DNA from: Mycobacterium sp. BK086
GTDB lineage: Bacteria; Actinomycetota; Actinomycetes; Mycobacteriales; Mycobacteriaceae
Assembly: GCA_004362315.1 (NCBI GenBank)
Contig: SNWL01000004.1
Location: forward strand, 682,001 to 746,000
Reading direction: 5' to 3'
Length of the DNA: 64,000 nucleotides
In this document: positions 1-7,605 of the stretch, in pieces
Layout: every line of letters starts with the position of its first letter
Numbering within the stretch: position 1 is the first letter of the stretch
Made by a program: the position numbers and the translations under genes
The notes under the pieces: generated by a model
Seen by the model: only the letters and a program-made list of their open reading frames with translations
What the model was told of the DNA's origin: nothing
Database searches by the model: none

Positions 1-576
1 GCCGAAAGCCGTTGGGGCATTGCGGACCCGGGGCATCGTCTCGAGCATCTGAGCGTCGTTGGTGAGAAGAGTTCCGTCCGGCGCAGTGACGGCGACGGTC
101 GACTCGTAGCAGCCGAATGACTCGTCGGTGAGGTCGGGATGGAGCACGACGGCGTCGACGACCAGCGCCCGACCACCCGGCGCGACACTGATCTCCGTGC
201 GCTGCCGGTACCGCGCGTGCGCAGTGAGGATCCGCGGTGACGGGTCGAACAGCAGCCGGCTGCTCGCGTCGACCACCAGGCGGGTGTCCTCGACCGCCGG
301 CTCACCGCCGGGAACGCCGCTGACAACTGTCGCGCCCTGGCCTCGCACCACCGCGTACCCGTTGTCGACCACCTCGATCCGCTGTTTGACGACATCGCCG
401 GGAATGATCGTGCCCGCGCAGTTCTGCACCGTCACCGACCCCACGCCGGTGCGCGTCGGGTCGGCGAAGACACGCCCGATCATCAGCGGCCACCGGTAGC
501 GGCGCCGGATCAGGTTGGTGCCCGCACCGACGTTGGCGAACCTGAGGTCCAGGGCATGACCGCACCCGCTGCTCAC
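1..576 (-). CDS. ureD: Urease accessory protein UreD (3' part beyond window edge)
   Basis: Scaffold chaperone that, with UreF and UreG, delivers nickel to apo-urease in the cytoplasm. The frame is open for 192 codons from a GTG start at 576 to the left edge. Visible UreD-like features are the N-terminal stretch [18 protein letters not shown], then [11 protein letters not shown] and [16 protein letters not shown]. The start overlaps the ureG stop (GTGA), implying translational coupling as last gene of the operon. The C-terminal part is not in the window. Identity is clear from context and motifs; the exact start is inferred from the overlap. Confidence 0.85.
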   Translation of the reverse strand, partial: MSSGCGHALDLRFANVGAGTNLIRRRYRWPLMIGRVFADPTRTGVGSVTVQNCAGTIIPGDVVKQRIEVVDNGYAVVRGQGATVVSGVPGGEPAVEDTRLVVDASSRLLFDPSPRILTAHARYRQRTEISVAPGGRALVVDAVVLHPDLTDESFGCYESTVAVTAPDGTLLTNDAQMLETMPRVRNAPTAFG

Positions 577-1178
577 ACAAACAACACTTCGTGTTCGAGC
601 ATCTCGATCAGCGCTTCGATTCCCTCGCCGCTGCGCGCATTGGTGGTGAGAACCGGTCGACCGCCGCGGACCTCGCTGGCCTCCTCGAGCATCATCGGCA
701 GATCGACGCATACATGGGGAGCGAGATCAATCTTGTTGACCACCAATAGATCACACCGCAGGACGCCGGGTCCTCGCTTGCGCGGTATGTCGTCCCCGCC
801 CGCGACGTCGATCACGAACATCCAGTAGTCGACCAAGTCCCGGGAGAACGTCGACGCGAGGTTGTCACCACCGGACTCGAGCAGCATCAGCTCGGTGTCG
901 GGGAAGGCCGCTTCCAGGTCGTCTGCGGCGGCGATGTTCAACGACGGGTCCTCGCGGATGACGGTGTGCGGGCAGCCGCCCGCCTCGACAGCCCGCACTC
1001 GCAGCGGGTCGATCAGCCCGGAGCGGCGGATCCGCTCGGCGTCCTCGGCCGTGACCAGATCGTTGGTGATCACCGAGATCGAACGCCCGCGCCGTGCGAA
1101 TCCCACGAGCAAGGCCTCGATGATGGCGGTCTTGCCCGATCCGACCGGCCCGCCGATACCGATCCGCGCGGCTTTCAT
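573..1178 (-). CDS. ureG: Urease accessory GTPase UreG
   Basis: SIMIBI-class GTPase that powers nickel insertion into urease. The 201-residue protein starts with a P-loop GPVGSGKT at about residues 10-17. It then has the [17 protein letters not shown] segment and the guanine-specificity motif NKID at about residue 147. A Cys-Pro-His (GGCPHT) nickel/zinc site lies near residue 68, as in the family. There is no His-rich N-terminal extension. It overlaps ureC by 4 bp (ATGA) and ureD by 4 bp, so it is an internal gene of the operon. Confidence 0.95.
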   Translation of the reverse strand: MKAARIGIGGPVGSGKTAIIEALLVGFARRGRSISVITNDLVTAEDAERIRRSGLIDPLRVRAVEAGGCPHTVIREDPSLNIAAADDLEAAFPDTELMLLESGGDNLASTFSRDLVDYWMFVIDVAGGDDIPRKRGPGVLRCDLLVVNKIDLAPHVCVDLPMMLEEASEVRGGRPVLTTNARSGEGIEALIEMLEHEVLFV

Positions 1179-2881
1179 CGCAACATGTACTTTCGCGAAA
1201 AGGCCACGGTGGCAGCCGGTTCGGCGGTGAGTAGTGCGCCGTCGGCGCGGACTTCGAACGTGCGGGGATCGACCTCGACATGTGGAAGGGTGTCATTGCG
1301 CACCATGTCCTTCTTACGCAACCCACGTACCGATGCGATCGGCAGCACGTTCTTCCGCAGAGCGAGCTTGTCGGGTACCCCCGCGTCGATCGCGAGCGAG
1401 GACATGAACACGAACCCGAGTTCGGCGGCGGCGCTGCCAAGCGCTCCCCAGTTGGGACGGGCGATGATCGGCTCCGACGACGAGATGGACCCCGCGGCGT
1501 CACCGAGTGCCGCCCAGGCGATCAGCCCGTTCTTCAGTACCGCTTTGGGTTTGACACCGAAGAACGCGGGCTGCCAGATCACCAGGTCGGCGACCTTGCC
1601 CACCTCGACAGAACCGATATGGGCGGCGGCGCCGATCGAAATCGCCGGATTGATGGTGAGTTTCGCGATATAGCGCTTGACCCGTTCGTTGTCCGCGGCA
1701 ACCGTCGTCTCCTCCGGCAACCGGCCGACGCGCTGCTTCATCACGTCGGCGAGCTGCCAGCAGTTGGTGATGTTTTCGGCAAGGCGGCCCATCCCCTGGG
1801 TATCGCTGCCGAAGATCGAGATGGCTCCCATATCGTGCAGGAAGTCCTCGGCCACCATGGTCTGCGGCCGGATCCGGGCTTCGGCGAACGCAATATCCTC
1901 TGGCGCTTCCCAATTCATCAAATGCGCGATCATCGTCATCGGCACGCCTTCGTCCAGCCCGGCGACGGTGTAGGGATTCGTCGGGTTGGTCGTGCCGGGG
2001 ATGACGTTCTCGTAGCCAACACAGCGGATCAGGTCTGGTGCGTGCCCGCCGCCCGCGCCTTCCACGTGGTACATGTGAATCGTCCGGCCATCGATCGTCG
2101 ACAGTGTCCGTTCCGAGAACCCGAACTCGTTGATCGAGTCGGTGTGCAGATGCACCGCGAAGTCCGCGGAATCGGCTGCCTGCAGCGTCTTGTCGATGAC
2201 CGCGGGTGCCGCTCCCAGATCTTCGTGGATCTTCACCGCCCCGGCGCCCGCGGCCACCGATTCCAGGACCGCCGCCGGATCCGAAGAGCCGCGGCCGAAC
2301 GCGACAAAGTTCATCGGCGTGTATTCGCCTGCCTGCAGGAAAAGCCCAAGGTTACGCGGACTTCCGGTGGCGACTTCGAACGTCGGTCCCAGTGACCCGC
2401 CAATCAGGGTCGTCGTCCCGGTCGACAGTGCATGCTCGACTTGCTGCGGCGAAATCAAGTGAGCGTGGGTCTCGATGGCACCGGCCGTCACGATCATGCC
2501 TTCGGCCGGGATCGGTGTGGTGCTGGTGCCCACGACCATTCCCGGCGTGACGCCGGGCATGGTATCCGGGTTCCCCGCCTTGCCGATCCCGACGATCCGG
2601 CCATCACGGATCCCGATGTCGGCCTTGATGATTCCCGCTACCGCATCGACGATGACAGCGTTGCTGATGACGTAGTCGAGGGCATCGTCGCTCGGCTTCG
2701 ACGACGGGCGGTATCCCTCGCCGTCGCGCACCGACTTGCCCGCACCCGCGAGCAGCTCATAACCGGGCACCAGGTAGTCCCGTTCGACTTCGACGAAAAG
2801 GTCCGAATCGGCGAGGCGGATCCGGTCGCCCGTGGTGGGGCCGAACATGCGGGCGTAAGACTGCCGGTCGATGAATGTCAT
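1175..2881 (-). CDS. ureC: Urease alpha subunit UreC with altered active-site flap
   Basis: Catalytic subunit of the nickel urease (urea + H2O to ammonia and carbamate). At 568 residues it has family length. Nickel ligands are present: [11 protein letters not shown] (two His), the carbamylated Lys in VKIHEDLGA, the His pair in AVHLHTD, the His in [15 protein letters not shown], and Asp in GSDTQGMGR. The mobile flap, normally Cys-His-His-Leu-Asp-Pro, reads Ala319-His320-Leu321-Met-Asn-Trp: the general-acid His320 and Arg336 (AEAR) are kept, while Cys319 and His321 are replaced. ATGA overlaps join it to ureAB and ureG. An active urease is likely but kinetics may differ; a related amidohydrolase function cannot be excluded. 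Confidence 0.93.
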   Translation of the reverse strand: MTFIDRQSYARMFGPTTGDRIRLADSDLFVEVERDYLVPGYELLAGAGKSVRDGEGYRPSSKPSDDALDYVISNAVIVDAVAGIIKADIGIRDGRIVGIGKAGNPDTMPGVTPGMVVGTSTTPIPAEGMIVTAGAIETHAHLISPQQVEHALSTGTTTLIGGSLGPTFEVATGSPRNLGLFLQAGEYTPMNFVAFGRGSSDPAAVLESVAAGAGAVKIHEDLGAAPAVIDKTLQAADSADFAVHLHTDSINEFGFSERTLSTIDGRTIHMYHVEGAGGGHAPDLIRCVGYENVIPGTTNPTNPYTVAGLDEGVPMTMIAHLMNWEAPEDIAFAEARIRPQTMVAEDFLHDMGAISIFGSDTQGMGRLAENITNCWQLADVMKQRVGRLPEETTVAADNERVKRYIAKLTINPAISIGAAAHIGSVEVGKVADLVIWQPAFFGVKPKAVLKNGLIAWAALGDAAGSISSSEPIIARPNWGALGSAAAELGFVFMSSLAIDAGVPDKLALRKNVLPIASVRGLRKKDMVRNDTLPHVEVDPRTFEVRADGALLTAEPAATVAFSRKYMLR

Positions 2882-3465
2882 TGCGCCACCACCACGTTGA
2901 TCGGGACCAGGTCGACCTCGACGGGGATACCCGGCTCAAACCTCACCCCGCTGCCGGAGGCTACATCCAGCTTGTGGCCGAGCGCTGCGGGCCGGTCGAA
3001 CTCGAGGGCGGGATTGGTCTCGAAGAAGTGCGCCTGACTGCGCACCTGGATGTCCCGGTCCCCACGATTGACGACGGTCAGCGTCACTCGCGGTGCGCCA
3101 GGGAACAACTCGATCGGCTGATCGCCGACGATGATCTCACCGGGGCGGATGTCGTTCTCCCCGGGGATGATCGGGTCGATCAAGGTCACCAGCTTGGTTC
3201 CGTCCGGGAATGGGGCGTCGATCGCGACGATGCGGACCATGTCGGGCACACCGGGTTCACAGAGGTCGGCGGTGAGTATTGCTGCGGCGCGGTCGATCAC
3301 CTCGTCGTAGGCCATGTTCTTGCGCGCCGCGAGCATCACCTCGTCGGTCAGCAGGGCGATGGCTTCGGGATGACTCAGCCGGATACCTTCGCGCAGGTTG
3401 CGCCGGGCCAGCTCGGCGGCGTTGAAAACGAGCAGGCGTTCCATCTCGGTGGGTGTCAGATTCAC
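2878..3465 (-). CDS. ureAB: Fused urease gamma/beta subunit
   Basis: Structural urease subunit combining gamma (residues about 1-100, NLTPTEMERLLVFNAAELAR and HPEAIALLTDEVMLAAR) and beta (about 101-195, PGENDIRPGEIIVGD and VRSQAHFFETNPALEFDR). M. tuberculosis has separate ureA and ureB; a gamma-beta fusion is known from Helicobacter and some other bacteria. The GTG at 3465 is chosen because AAGGAG lies 5 nt upstream and the protein then begins exactly as UreA does; the open frame extends further upstream but that part overlaps ureF. The stop overlaps the ureC start. Confidence 0.92.
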   Translation of the reverse strand: MNLTPTEMERLLVFNAAELARRNLREGIRLSHPEAIALLTDEVMLAARKNMAYDEVIDRAAAILTADLCEPGVPDMVRIVAIDAPFPDGTKLVTLIDPIIPGENDIRPGEIIVGDQPIELFPGAPRVTLTVVNRGDRDIQVRSQAHFFETNPALEFDRPAALGHKLDVASGSGVRFEPGIPVEVDLVPINVVVAQ

Positions 3466-3475
3466 ACGATCTCCT

Positions 3476-4135
3476 TCAACTGGCGAACAACCGCACACCC
3501 TCGCGGTGGCGCTGAGCCGCGACGTCTGCGTAGGCGGTGAACCCGGCGGGTTCCTCGGGCGGCCTGCGCCGCAACAACTCGACAAGTAGCGGGCTGGCAG
3601 CCGCGACAACCCGCTGAGCGCCGAGATGGCCGCAGATGTCGAGACGTACTGCGGCGCTGGCGATTCCGGAGATCACTTGCCAGCCGGCGACCGCCTCGGC
3701 CGTCTCGAGGGACAGCCCTGCGGCGCGCAGGCAGATCGCCTGGACGACAGCCAGGTGACCCGGCACGGTTCCAGCGAGCACCAGTCTGCGATAGTCGGCG
3801 AGCCCCGGGTCGATCACTGCGGCGAAGGTGGCAAGGGTGGCGGCACCGGCCCGGCGGGAGGCCTCCCGCAGCACGGACATCGTCGTGACGGCATCGGCGA
3901 ACAGATCCACGGCCGAGGGATCCGGCGCGGCCCACGCCCGGCGCAGCAGGACCCTGTCGCGCCGATGCCAGTTCCCCTCGAGCTGTTCGGCGAGGAAGGC
4001 CGACACATCGTGCTCGTCCTGAACCAGCCCGTCGCGGTGGGAGCCCTCCAGCCCCGAGGAGAACGCGAACCCACCCGACGGAAATGCGCTGTCACCGAAT
4101 CGGATCGCCGCCAGTAGCTGATCGAGATCATTCAT
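3476..4135 (-). CDS. ureF: Urease accessory protein UreF
   Basis: Urease maturation factor acting with UreD and UreG. The 219-residue all-helical protein has the family signature near the N-terminus, FGDSAFPSGGFAFSSGLE. The ATG at 4135 is chosen because it puts this motif about 10 residues from the start and overlaps the ureE stop by 8 bp (ATGAATGA), typical of coupled genes; a longer frame upstream lies inside ureE. It is followed after 10 bp by ureAB. The position of ureF before the structural genes differs from the usual mycobacterial ureABCFGD order. Confidence 0.9.
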   Translation of the reverse strand: MNDLDQLLAAIRFGDSAFPSGGFAFSSGLEGSHRDGLVQDEHDVSAFLAEQLEGNWHRRDRVLLRRAWAAPDPSAVDLFADAVTTMSVLREASRRAGAATLATFAAVIDPGLADYRRLVLAGTVPGHLAVVQAICLRAAGLSLETAEAVAGWQVISGIASAAVRLDICGHLGAQRVVAAASPLLVELLRRRPPEEPAGFTAYADVAAQRHREGVRLFAS

Positions 4136-4574
4136 CAAGCGACTCGACCCGTCCGTTGTCGAGCAGGTCGGCGATCCGTGCGCGGTACTCGGATCGCGGG
4201 CCTTCCAGATGGACCACGAAGGTGTCGTCGCGCTGGTCGACTTTCCAGTGCAGGTGACCGGCGAGAAACCCGAGGCGCAGCGCGGCCGCGACATCGTTGG
4301 CCCGCACTGTCATCGTTTGCGGAGCGCCGGCCCGCACGACGACGGCGTGGTCGGCTTCCAGCAGCAACACCGCTCCGTCACCGAGCGCGCTGTCCCTCGG
4401 CAGCACGATCGCGTAGTCGGTTCCCGCATCCGAGGTCGCCCGCAGCCGTCTGCGGTGAAGGTCGTGGATGTCGAGATGGATGCTCTCGAGGCCGTGACGA
4501 TGGCTCAGCTCGTGCAGGCGCTGCGCGACGGCCCGATCCGTCGCCCATCCAACGATCTCGTCGAGGAGCCGCAT
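4128..4574 (-). CDS. ureE: Urease nickel chaperone UreE
   Basis: First gene of the urease operon. The 148-residue protein has the UreE layout: N-terminal peptide-binding domain (LHDLHRRRLRATSDAGTDYAIVLPRDS) and a C-terminal ferredoxin-like metal-binding domain with GFLAGHLHWKV, where the His residues fit the UreE metal site. There is no His-rich C-terminal tail, so storage of extra nickel is unlikely. UreE is absent from the M. tuberculosis urease operon, marking this as a different urease type. A weak -10-like TCAACT sits 6 nt before the ATG. Confidence 0.82.
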   Translation of the reverse strand: MRLLDEIVGWATDRAVAQRLHELSHRHGLESIHLDIHDLHRRRLRATSDAGTDYAIVLPRDSALGDGAVLLLEADHAVVVRAGAPQTMTVRANDVAAALRLGFLAGHLHWKVDQRDDTFVVHLEGPRSEYRARIADLLDNGRVESLDE

Positions 4575-4643
4575 TGCGCTAGTTGACTACGACCCGGGGT
4601 CGCCGAGGTTCGGTGCCGGTTTCGTCGTGATTACGCCGTAGAG

Positions 4644-4730
4644 CGGTGGCGGAGGGATTTGAACCCCCGGACGGTGTTAGCCGTCTCTCGCTTTCAAGGC
4701 GAGTGCATTAGGCCGCTCTGCCACGCCACC
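4644..4730 (-). tRNA. tRNA-Ser (anticodon UGA)
   Basis: Read on the minus strand, the 7-bp acceptor stem GGTGGCG pairs with CGCCACC followed by discriminator G. The anticodon arm CTCGCCTTGAAAGCGAG carries TGA. The variable arm is long, as in serine tRNAs, and the T arm GGGGGTTCAAATCCCTC is canonical. No CCA is encoded. It lies between the urease operon and the MarR gene; tRNA genes are frequent integration targets, but no integrase is seen nearby. Confidence 0.95.
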
Positions 4731-4748
4731 GCCGATAAGCGTAGCGGT

Positions 4749-5261
4749 TCAGACGCGGCCGACCTTGGCCGAGTTGCCGCCGCCCTTGAGCGAGGCGCTG
4801 ATGCGGCGGCAGTTCTCCCCCATCGCCGCCATCTGCGGACGCGACAGCGGACCCAGGAAGGTCTCCCGGACACCCGTCGCGTACGTCAGCATCGCGTCCT
4901 CGACAACCGCGCGTCCTTGCTCGGTGATCCCGGCCAAGACTCCGCGTCCGTCGTCGGGGCTGGCTTCCCGGTGCACCAGGCCCGCGGTCTCCAGCCGACG
5001 GATCTGACGTGTCACTCGGCTCGGCAGCGACATGAGCTGTTCGGCCAGATCCCCCATCCGCGCCGCACCGGTTTCCGAGTTGTCCAATATCTCCAATAGA
5101 CGGACGTCGACCAAACTCAATTTGTGCTTGTCGACGAGTCCGCGATTCAGTGTTCCGTACAGCCGCAGTGCCGCGTCGAGGAAGTTCTGCCAAGCTCTCT
5201 GCTCGGCTATGTCCAACCCCGGCATCTCACTGGCGGTCCGCCCCGCAATCATCCCTCCCAT
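4749..5261 (-). CDS. MarR-family transcriptional regulator
   Basis: Winged-helix DNA-binding repressor/activator of 170 residues. Core: LSLVDVRLLEILD (helix 2), LAEQLMSLPSRVTRQIRRLETAGLVHRE (recognition helix) and DDGRGVLAGITEQGR (wing with the conserved Asp-Asp-x-Arg). The start at 5261 is chosen because a -10-like TACGAT lies exactly 6 nt upstream, fitting a leaderless message; ATG 5252 is an alternative. It is divergent from the quinone oxidoreductase gene, which it may regulate; that target is inference. Confidence 0.85.
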   Translation of the reverse strand: MGGMIAGRTASEMPGLDIAEQRAWQNFLDAALRLYGTLNRGLVDKHKLSLVDVRLLEILDNSETGAARMGDLAEQLMSLPSRVTRQIRRLETAGLVHREASPDDGRGVLAGITEQGRAVVEDAMLTYATGVRETFLGPLSRPQMAAMGENCRRISASLKGGGNSAKVGRV

Positions 5262-5324
5262 AGCGCAATCGTAAGCGACACAGCGCGGTACGAGGCCGAA
5301 ATGACTCGGGAGTAACCTGATCCG
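5262..5324. promoter_or_regulatory. Divergent promoter between marR and quinone oxidoreductase
   Basis: The 63-bp gap carries TACGAT (minus strand, 5268-5273) 6 nt before the MarR ATG and TAACCT (plus strand, 5313-5318) 6 nt before the oxidoreductase ATG. Both fit mycobacterial -10 elements placed for transcription to begin at the start codon. A MarR operator would be expected here but no clear palindrome was picked out by eye. Confidence 0.5.
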
Positions 5325-6308
5325 ATGCTGGCCATCGTCGCTGAATCCACTGACCGCCTCAATTGGCACGAGGTGCCAGATGTTTCACCAGGAAACGGCG
5401 AGGTGTTGATCAAGGTCACCACCGCGGGCGTCAATCGCGCCGACCTGTTGCAGGCCGCGGGCCACTACCCTCCCCCGCCCGGAGCCAGCGACATCCTGGG
5501 CCTCGAGGTCTCCGGTGTCATCGCCGCCGTGGGCGATGACGTGTCGGAATGGGCTGTCGGACAAGAGGTTTGCGCGCTGTTGGCCGGTGGCGGCTACGCG
5601 GAGTACGTCGCGGTGCCCGCCCCGCAGGTCATGCCCCTCCCGCCCGGAGTGAGTGTGGACGACGCGGCCGCCCTGCCCGAAGTCGCGTGCACGGTGTGGT
5701 CGAACCTCGTCATGACGGCACACTTGGCACCCGGCGAAACGCTCCTTATCCACGGCGGCGCCAGCGGTATCGGCACGCACGCGATCCAAGTGGCCAAGGC
5801 TCTGGGCAACCGGATCGCGGTGACCGCGGGCTCGAAATCCAAGCTCGAGCTCTGCGCCGAACTGGGCGCAGACACGCAAATCTCCTACCGCGACGAGGAT
5901 TTCGTCGCGTCCGTCAATAATGCCACCGATGGTCGCGGCGCGGACGTCATCTTCGACATCATGGGCGCGGCCTACCTGGATCGGAACCTCGACGCGCTCG
6001 CGCCCGACGGCCGGCTTGTCATCATCGGCATGCAAGGCGGGATCAAAGCCGAACTGAACATTGCCAAAATGGTCCCAAAGCGGTTGAGCGTGATCGCCAC
6101 ATCGTTGCGGGGGCGGCCCGTCGACGGCGCAAACGGCAAGGGCGCCATCGTCGACGCGGTCGTCGATTCGGTGTGGCCGATGATCGGCGACGGCCGGGTG
6201 CGCCCGATCATCGGTGCCCGCTTCCCCATCACCGAAGCGACCGAAGCGCATCGGGTGCTGGCCTCCGGTGAGACCTCCGGCAAGATCTTGTTGAGTGTCG
6301 GGGACTGA
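5325..6308 (+). CDS. Zinc-independent NAD(P)H quinone oxidoreductase (MDR family)
   Basis: Medium-chain dehydrogenase/reductase of the quinone oxidoreductase/PIG3 type, 327 residues, equivalent in position to Rv3777. The N-terminal GroES-like domain has NRADLLQAAGHYPPPPG. The Rossmann domain has LIHGGASGIGTHAIQVAK (NADPH binding) and the ADVIFDIMG segment. Zinc-binding cysteines are absent. Likely a soluble NADPH-dependent reductase of quinones or enones. The start is supported by TAACCT 6 nt upstream (leaderless). It ends 3 bp before the converging stop of the next gene. Confidence 0.88.
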   Translation: MLAIVAESTDRLNWHEVPDVSPGNGEVLIKVTTAGVNRADLLQAAGHYPPPPGASDILGLEVSGVIAAVGDDVSEWAVGQEVCALLAGGGYAEYVAVPAPQVMPLPPGVSVDDAAALPEVACTVWSNLVMTAHLAPGETLLIHGGASGIGTHAIQVAKALGNRIAVTAGSKSKLELCAELGADTQISYRDEDFVASVNNATDGRGADVIFDIMGAAYLDRNLDALAPDGRLVIIGMQGGIKAELNIAKMVPKRLSVIATSLRGRPVDGANGKGAIVDAVVDSVWPMIGDGRVRPIIGARFPITEATEAHRVLASGETSGKILLSVGD

Positions 6309-6311
6309 GCT

Positions 6312-7508
6312 TCAGCCCAGCGACGCCAGCGCCCGCACCAGCTGATCGACCTCGGCCATGGTCGAGTAATGGGCCAACCCGACGGTGACGGCGCCACCGA
6401 TGTCGTTGACCCCGATCAGGTCGAGAACACGCGAACTCGCGTTGGAAACAGCCAGGATTCCGTTGTCGGCCAACCGCTGCACCACCCGCTCGGCGGGCAC
6501 CCCGGTGACGGCGAAACTGACTACCGGGATGTGTACCTCGGGCCGCCCGATCACCATCACCAGGGGCAGCGACCGCAGCGACCCCATCAGATAGTCGAAC
6601 AGCCCGGCGAGGTACGAACCCGCGGATTGCATTGACAGCGCGAGCCTTTCGCGGCGCGTGCCGCGCGCCGACTCGTCAAGGCCGGCCAGGTATTCGATGC
6701 TGGCGACCACACCGGCCAGCAGTCCGTACTGATGTGCACCCAACTCGAGACGCTCCGGGCCGGTGGCATGTGGGTTCATCGACACCGATCCGAAGCTGTC
6801 GATGAGCGAGGGATTGCGGAACACCAGCGCACCGATCGGCGGACCACCCCACGCCGGCGCATTGAGCGCGACGACGTCGGCTTCGATCTCGTCGATGTCC
6901 ATCAACTGATACGGCGCCGCGGCCGAATGGTCCACGACGACGAGCCCGCTGACGTCGTGCACCAGTTTGGTGACCGCCCCGACATCGGTGATCGTGCCCA
7001 GCGTCGACGACGCCGACGTCATCGCCACCAGCTTGGTGGGCGGAGTGATCAGACCCTCCCACTGCCACGGCGGCAGCTCACCGGTTTCGATGTCGACCTC
7101 GGCCCATTTGACCTTGGCCCCGTACCGGTTGGCGGCGCGCAGCCACGGCGCGATGTTTGCTTCGTCATCGAGCCGGCTGACGACCACTTCGTAGCCGATC
7201 CCGGCCCGTGAGGACGAAGCGTCGGCCAGCGACGTCAGCAGCACCGACCGGTCGGCGCCGAGCACCACTCCGCCGGGGTCGCCGTTGACGAGGTCGGCCA
7301 CCGCCTGCCGAGCCGCCTCCAGGACCGCGACGCTGCGCCGTGCCGAAGGGTGGGGACTGGCCGTATTGGGTACCGAACCACGGAACGCGGTGGAGACCGT
7401 CGTCGCGACCGACTCGGGGATCAGCATCCCGGCCTGAGCATCGAAGCGCATCCACCCGTCGCCCAGCGCTGGGTGCAGCCCACGCACCCGGGCGACGTCG
7501 TATGCCAT
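6312..7508 (-). CDS. Class-V aminotransferase / cysteine-desulfurase-like protein lacking the PLP lysine
   Basis: Fold type I protein of 398 residues, syntenic with Rv3778c. Family landmarks are HPSARRS near the N-terminus, [15 protein letters not shown], and [11 protein letters not shown] carrying the Asp that normally contacts the PLP ring nitrogen. Where SufS-like enzymes have S-G-H-K-x-x-G-P, this protein reads N-A-P-A-W-G-G-P: the Schiff-base lysine position is Ala219, and the usual Gln after the Asp is also missing. No catalytic Cys loop is evident. Activity as a desulfurase is therefore doubtful. The ATG at 7508 is chosen because AAGGTGG lies 5 nt upstream. Confidence 0.75.
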   Translation of the reverse strand: MAYDVARVRGLHPALGDGWMRFDAQAGMLIPESVATTVSTAFRGSVPNTASPHPSARRSVAVLEAARQAVADLVNGDPGGVVLGADRSVLLTSLADASSSRAGIGYEVVVSRLDDEANIAPWLRAANRYGAKVKWAEVDIETGELPPWQWEGLITPPTKLVAMTSASSTLGTITDVGAVTKLVHDVSGLVVVDHSAAAPYQLMDIDEIEADVVALNAPAWGGPPIGALVFRNPSLIDSFGSVSMNPHATGPERLELGAHQYGLLAGVVASIEYLAGLDESARGTRRERLALSMQSAGSYLAGLFDYLMGSLRSLPLVMVIGRPEVHIPVVSFAVTGVPAERVVQRLADNGILAVSNASSRVLDLIGVNDIGGAVTVGLAHYSTMAEVDQLVRALASLG

Positions 7509-7605
7509 GGAGACCACCTTAAAGCGTTGGTGATTGCACGATCGAGACAGCGAGGGCGCCTGCGGTCCCCGAAAGCAGGATCACCTGGGCAGCCATACTA
7601 GTCCA

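Noticed and set aside
966..2462. Long plus-strand open frames opposite ureG and ureC
   Set aside because: They mirror the high-GC third-position pattern of the real minus-strand genes and encode no recognisable protein.
4644..4730. Genomic island inserted at the tRNA-Ser
   Set aside because: No integrase, no repeated tRNA end was found in the flanking sequence; only the atypical urease operon hints at transfer.
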